DNA of 64,000 nt from Microbacterium sp. Leaf151 (GTDB lineage: Bacteria; Actinomycetota; Actinomycetes; Actinomycetales; Microbacteriaceae). The stretch lies in assembly GCF_001424225.1 (NCBI RefSeq), contig NZ_LMOR01000001.1:377427-441426 (forward strand). Reading direction: 5' to 3'. The position numbers were made by a program, and so were the translations under genes. The notes beneath the pieces are model-generated. The model saw only the letters and a list, made by a program, of their open reading frames with translations. It had not been told where the DNA came from and ran no database searches. Every line of letters starts with the position of its first letter. The first letter of the stretch is position 1. This document shows positions 61,453-64,000 of this stretch, one piece after another.

Positions 61453-62505
61453 CTAGAGCAGGGCCAGGGGGTTCACCGGCGACCCGACGGCCCCGGTGAT
61501 CGGCAGCGGAGGCGCCGAGAGCAGGAAGTCCCAGCGTCGCCTGTCGATGCAGGCGTCGGCGAGCGCGTCGAGGTTCCACATCTCGCCGATCGTGAGACCC
61601 ATGTTCGGGATGACGACCTGGTGCAGGGGCTGGAACGCCGGCACGTCGAACTCGTTCGGACGCACCTCGAAGCCCCAGGTGTCGGTCGCGATGGCGGCGA
61701 TCTCGGTGCGGTGCAGCCATCCTGCGGTGGTGAGCGAGAGCCCCGGTGCGGGTCCGCCGGCGTAGTCGCCCCAGCCCTCGCGGTGCGCGCGCGTGTAGTG
61801 GCCGGTGCGCACGAGGACGATGTCGCCACGCCCCACCTCCACGCCCTGTGCCGCGGCGCACGCGTCGAGGTCGTCGGCGGTGATCGCGTAACCGTCGGCG
61901 AGCTCGCCGGAGTCGGGGGCGAGGTGTCGGCCGAGGTCGAGAAGGACACCGCGCGAGACGACGACGTCGGCCGCGTGCTCGATACCCGTGACGAGGTCGC
62001 CGTCGCTGGTGACGACATCGCCCGCGCGGCGGCCGTTCCAGGCGTAGCCGTGGTCGAAGATGTGGCCGAGGCCGTCCCACTGCGTCGAGCACTGCAGGGG
62101 CATGGCGATGACGTCGTCGGCACCGCCGATGCCGTGCGGGAAGCCCTGGTTGCCTCTCTCGGCATCCGTTCCCGTGTCGGTCATCGTGTGCACCGGGTTG
62201 GTCCGCCTCCGCCACCCCTTCTGCGGGCCGTCGGTGTCGAAGCGCTGCGAGAGCGAGATCGAGACGCCGTCGCGCACGAGCGCGGCCGCCGCCCGCCGTT
62301 TGCCGGCGTCGATGAAGTTGAGGGTGCCGAGCACGTCGTCCTCGCCCCAGCGTCCCCAGTTGCGGAACGCCTCGGCGCGCAGCGCGATCTCGGCCTCGGG
62401 GTTCTGCCGGTCGAGGTCGGCGGGGTCCTCGGACGGAACGCCTCGCTGGGCCGTGGCATCCGATCCGTGCGCCGCATCCGGCCCCTGAGCCTGTCGAAGG
62501 GTCAC
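61453..62505 (-). CDS. Cyclase-family metal-dependent hydrolase (KynB-like fold)
   Basis: 350 residues. WGEDDVLGTLNFIDAGKRRAAAALVRDG and the later LTTAGWLHRTEIAAIATDTWGFEVRPNEF are typical of the long cyclase family. The metal motif HxGTHxDxPxH of KynB is replaced by MPLQCSTQWDGLGHIFDHGYAWNG, a variant known in this subfamily. It would hydrolyse an amide, lactone or ring-derived bond. GTG 62503-62505 overlaps the FAH-family stop; residues 2-9 (TLRQAQGP) are encoded by a REP-like repeat (62481-62503), so the N-terminus is probably an extension created by that repeat. Confidence 0.85.
   Translation of the reverse strand: MTLRQAQGPDAAHGSDATAQRGVPSEDPADLDRQNPEAEIALRAEAFRNWGRWGEDDVLGTLNFIDAGKRRAAAALVRDGVSISLSQRFDTDGPQKGWRRRTNPVHTMTDTGTDAERGNQGFPHGIGGADDVIAMPLQCSTQWDGLGHIFDHGYAWNGRRAGDVVTSDGDLVTGIEHAADVVVSRGVLLDLGRHLAPDSGELADGYAITADDLDACAAAQGVEVGRGDIVLVRTGHYTRAHREGWGDYAGGPAPGLSLTTAGWLHRTEIAAIATDTWGFEVRPNEFDVPAFQPLHQVVIPNMGLTIGEMWNLDALADACIDRRRWDFLLSAPPLPITGAVGSPVNPLALL
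62481..62503. repeat. REP-like repeat inside the 5' end of the cyclase gene
   Basis: CCCCTGAGCCTGTCGAAGGG is one arm-to-arm unit of the family seen at 5230-5333 and 23772-23942. Here it lies in frame within the first codons of the cyclase gene. Confidence 0.75.
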
Positions 62506-63446
62506 GACGCCGCCTCCCCCACGCACCGCACGACCTGCGTGCCGAGCGCCCCGATGGTCCCGGTCATGACGTCGCCGTCGCGCAGGAACCTCTTCCAGTG
62601 CTGCCCGTTGCCGGCGGGGCTGCCGGTCAGCAGCAGGTCGCCGGGAAGCAGGGGGTGGGTCTGCGACGCCGCCGAGACGAGCGCCGGCACGTCGAACAGC
62701 AGATCGGACGTCGAGGCATCCTGCATCACCTGTCCGTTGAGTTCGAGGCGCACCGGGGTGTCTGCGGGGTCGACGAAGTGAGCGGGCACGAGCAGCGGAC
62801 CGGTCGGCAGGAAGCCGGGCGCGTTCTTGGCCCGGTACCAGTCGGTGCCGATCTCCTTCATGTCTTTGCGGAAGACGAGGTCGCGCGTGGTGACGTCGTT
62901 GACCATCGTGTAGCCGGCGACGTGATCGAGCGCGGCCTCGCGCGAGACGCGGAACGCCTCGCGGCCGATGACGACGGCCAGCTCCAATTCCCAGTCGTGC
63001 ACCTCGCTGTACGCCGGGAGCACCAGCGGCACGTCGTCGCCGACGACGCACGCGGTGAGCCCGATGAAGAAGTACGGCTCGCCGCTGCGGGCGCGCTCGT
63101 CCATCATGTCGGCGGCGAAGGCACGCGCCTCCTCGGGCGTGCGGTCGGTGTTCTGCGTCAGGCCCGCGGCCACCAGTTCGATCACGTGCTGGCGGTAGTT
63201 GGCGCCGGTCTGCAGCACCTGCCGCGGCTCGACGGGCGCCGTGAGGGTGACATCCGACACGGGATGCCACTCCCCCGGGGCCTCGACGAGGGCGGCGATC
63301 CGCTCCCAGTCGGGGGCGGCGAGGAAGGCGTTCAGACCGCCCCCGAGCTCGTCGGCGGTCAGCGCACGGATGCGGTCGCCGGCCACGAGACCGACGTGCA
63401 CGGCATCCCCGTCGCGGAAACGGGCGAGAGCGTAGGGGGCGGTCAT
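62502..63446 (-). CDS. Fumarylacetoacetate hydrolase (FAH)-family protein
   Basis: 314 residues, start ATG 63444-63446 (a GTG immediately before it is equally possible). It has an N-terminal lead domain (PYALARFRDGDAVHVGLVAGDRI), then the FAH domain with VHDWELELAVVIGREAF (ExE), NDVTTRDLVFRKDMKEIGTDWYRAKN and PLLPGDLLLTGSPAGNG. It resembles 2-hydroxyhepta-2,4-diene-1,7-dioate isomerase/ureidoglycolate-lyase-like members that act after ring cleavage. It sits directly downstream of the extradiol dioxygenase, supporting action on the ring-fission product. Confidence 0.92.
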   Translation of the reverse strand: MTAPYALARFRDGDAVHVGLVAGDRIRALTADELGGGLNAFLAAPDWERIAALVEAPGEWHPVSDVTLTAPVEPRQVLQTGANYRQHVIELVAAGLTQNTDRTPEEARAFAADMMDERARSGEPYFFIGLTACVVGDDVPLVLPAYSEVHDWELELAVVIGREAFRVSREAALDHVAGYTMVNDVTTRDLVFRKDMKEIGTDWYRAKNAPGFLPTGPLLVPAHFVDPADTPVRLELNGQVMQDASTSDLLFDVPALVSAASQTHPLLPGDLLLTGSPAGNGQHWKRFLRDGDVMTGTIGALGTQVVRCVGEAAS

Positions 63447-63451
63447 CACGG

Positions 63452-64000
63452 TCAGCCCCGACCCTGCACGGCGTACGGGTTGAGCAGGGCGTCCTTGATC
63501 TCGTCGGGCACACCCTCTTCGGTGGCGCTGGGGCCGTCGGCGGGCGGGAACGACTCGGTCATCGACATCGGCATGGCGCCGTTGCGGTACATGTTGTTCG
63601 AGCCGAGCGAGGGCTTCCACGTGTTGGCTTCCCAGTCGGGCACGTAGTTGCGGTATCCGCCCGTGTTCAGCTCGATGCGCAGGCTCGAGGGCTCGCGGTA
63701 GTAGAGGAACGTCTGCTCGCCGATGCCGTGGATGTTGGGGCCGTACTCGATCGGCACGCCGTTCTCCATGAGCGTGTCGGCGGCGATGAGGAGCTCCTCG
63801 CGCGTGTCGACCCAGAAGGCGTAGTGGTTGATGCGGCCGGCGCGGCTCGAGCCGTCGAGCACCACGCCGAGGTCGTGCGACTTCTCGTTGGTCGTGAGCA
63901 CGGAGAACACCGAGATGGGTGCCTCGTCGAGCACCGTGCGGGCCATGAAGCGGAAGCCGAGCGTGTCGACGTACCACTGCACGAACGCGTCGACGTCGCG
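63452..64000 (-). CDS. Type I extradiol dioxygenase (VOC family), C-terminal part; 5' end outside window
   Basis: 182 residues are visible; the frame runs open to the right edge (the stretch before the internal Met reads RDVDAF), so the gene starts beyond 64000. The C-terminal VOC module has a metal His in GRINHYAFWVDTREEL and the Glu in SLRIELNTGGYRNYVPDWE, and a Tyr in TFLYYREP, as in catechol 2,3-dioxygenase / BphC enzymes; the first His ligand would lie off-window. It cleaves a dihydroxylated aromatic ring. It is the most upstream visible gene of the catabolic operon, five bases before the FAH-family gene. Confidence 0.88.
   Translation of the reverse strand, partial: RDVDAFVQWYVDTLGFRFMARTVLDEAPISVFSVLTTNEKSHDLGVVLDGSSRAGRINHYAFWVDTREELLIAADTLMENGVPIEYGPNIHGIGEQTFLYYREPSSLRIELNTGGYRNYVPDWEANTWKPSLGSNNMYRNGAMPMSMTESFPPADGPSATEEGVPDEIKDALLNPYAVQGRG

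Overview
The window is GC-rich chromosomal DNA from an actinobacterium, most likely a Microbacterium or a close relative in the Microbacteriaceae. Supporting signs are the strong GC bias with GTG starts, HspR/HAIR control of dnaK and clpB, an actinobacterial ferredoxin-dependent sulfite reductase with APS reductase, leaderless genes (a -10 box of the form TAnnnT six or seven bases before the start codon), and dozens of copies of the heptamer GGATGCC. No integrase, transposase, phage gene or CRISPR array is visible; apart from some repeat-rich gaps this is core and metabolic chromosome.

Layout. 1-5.2 kb: tail of an ECF sigma factor, an FMN reductase, and a histidine kinase / response regulator pair followed by a NatAB-like ABC exporter. 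5.3-10.6 kb: glyoxalase-fold protein, anchored unknown protein, a GH15 glucoamylase/trehalase-like enzyme divergent from a glucose-6-phosphate dehydrogenase, and a nitroreductase. 10.6-14.8 kb: ClpB with a HAIR operator, a GlxA-type AraC regulator and a small membrane protein. 15-21.6 kb: two GT4 glycosyltransferases and a heterodimeric ABC exporter. 21.8-23.8 kb: TetR regulator divergent from two small genes, then an unknown protein. 24-28 kb: dnaK-grpE-dnaJ-hspR. 28.5-33.4 kb: DEAD-box helicase, MFS transporter, and a divergent pair of His-rich MarR-like proteins.

33.5-44.8 kb is one tightly packed sulfur-assimilation operon: sulfite reductase, APS reductase, CysD, CysN, an SsuABC-like transporter, a siroheme-type methyltransferase, a ferredoxin reductase, a 7Fe ferredoxin and a thioredoxin-reductase-like flavoprotein. 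It carries activation and reduction of sulfate plus the electron supply and a cofactor step. 45-50.8 kb: dcd, tRNA-Gly(CCC) with a duplicated 3' end, and assorted small enzymes. 51-52.5 kb: an alpha/beta hydrolase, and a BLUF photoreceptor translationally coupled to a small unknown protein. 52.7-57.9 kb: SnoaL-like protein, GMC sugar-oxidase-like flavoprotein, drug-efflux-type MFS and a stand-alone condensation-fold acyltransferase. 58.3-64 kb: a minus-strand catabolic operon (extradiol dioxygenase, two FAH-family enzymes, cyclase-family hydrolase, FAD monooxygenase, ACMSD-like amidohydrolase) that runs off the right edge and looks like an aromatic meta-cleavage route.

The most unusual signal is non-coding. 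Seven intergenic elements share one architecture: two direct half-sites whose starts are 19 bases apart, a short centre, then the inverted half-sites again 19 bases apart. The half-site sequence differs between sub-families (CATAAAC, CGAGATCAC, CGAGAnCGCA, GGGGCG), but the 19-base period and the inversion are kept.
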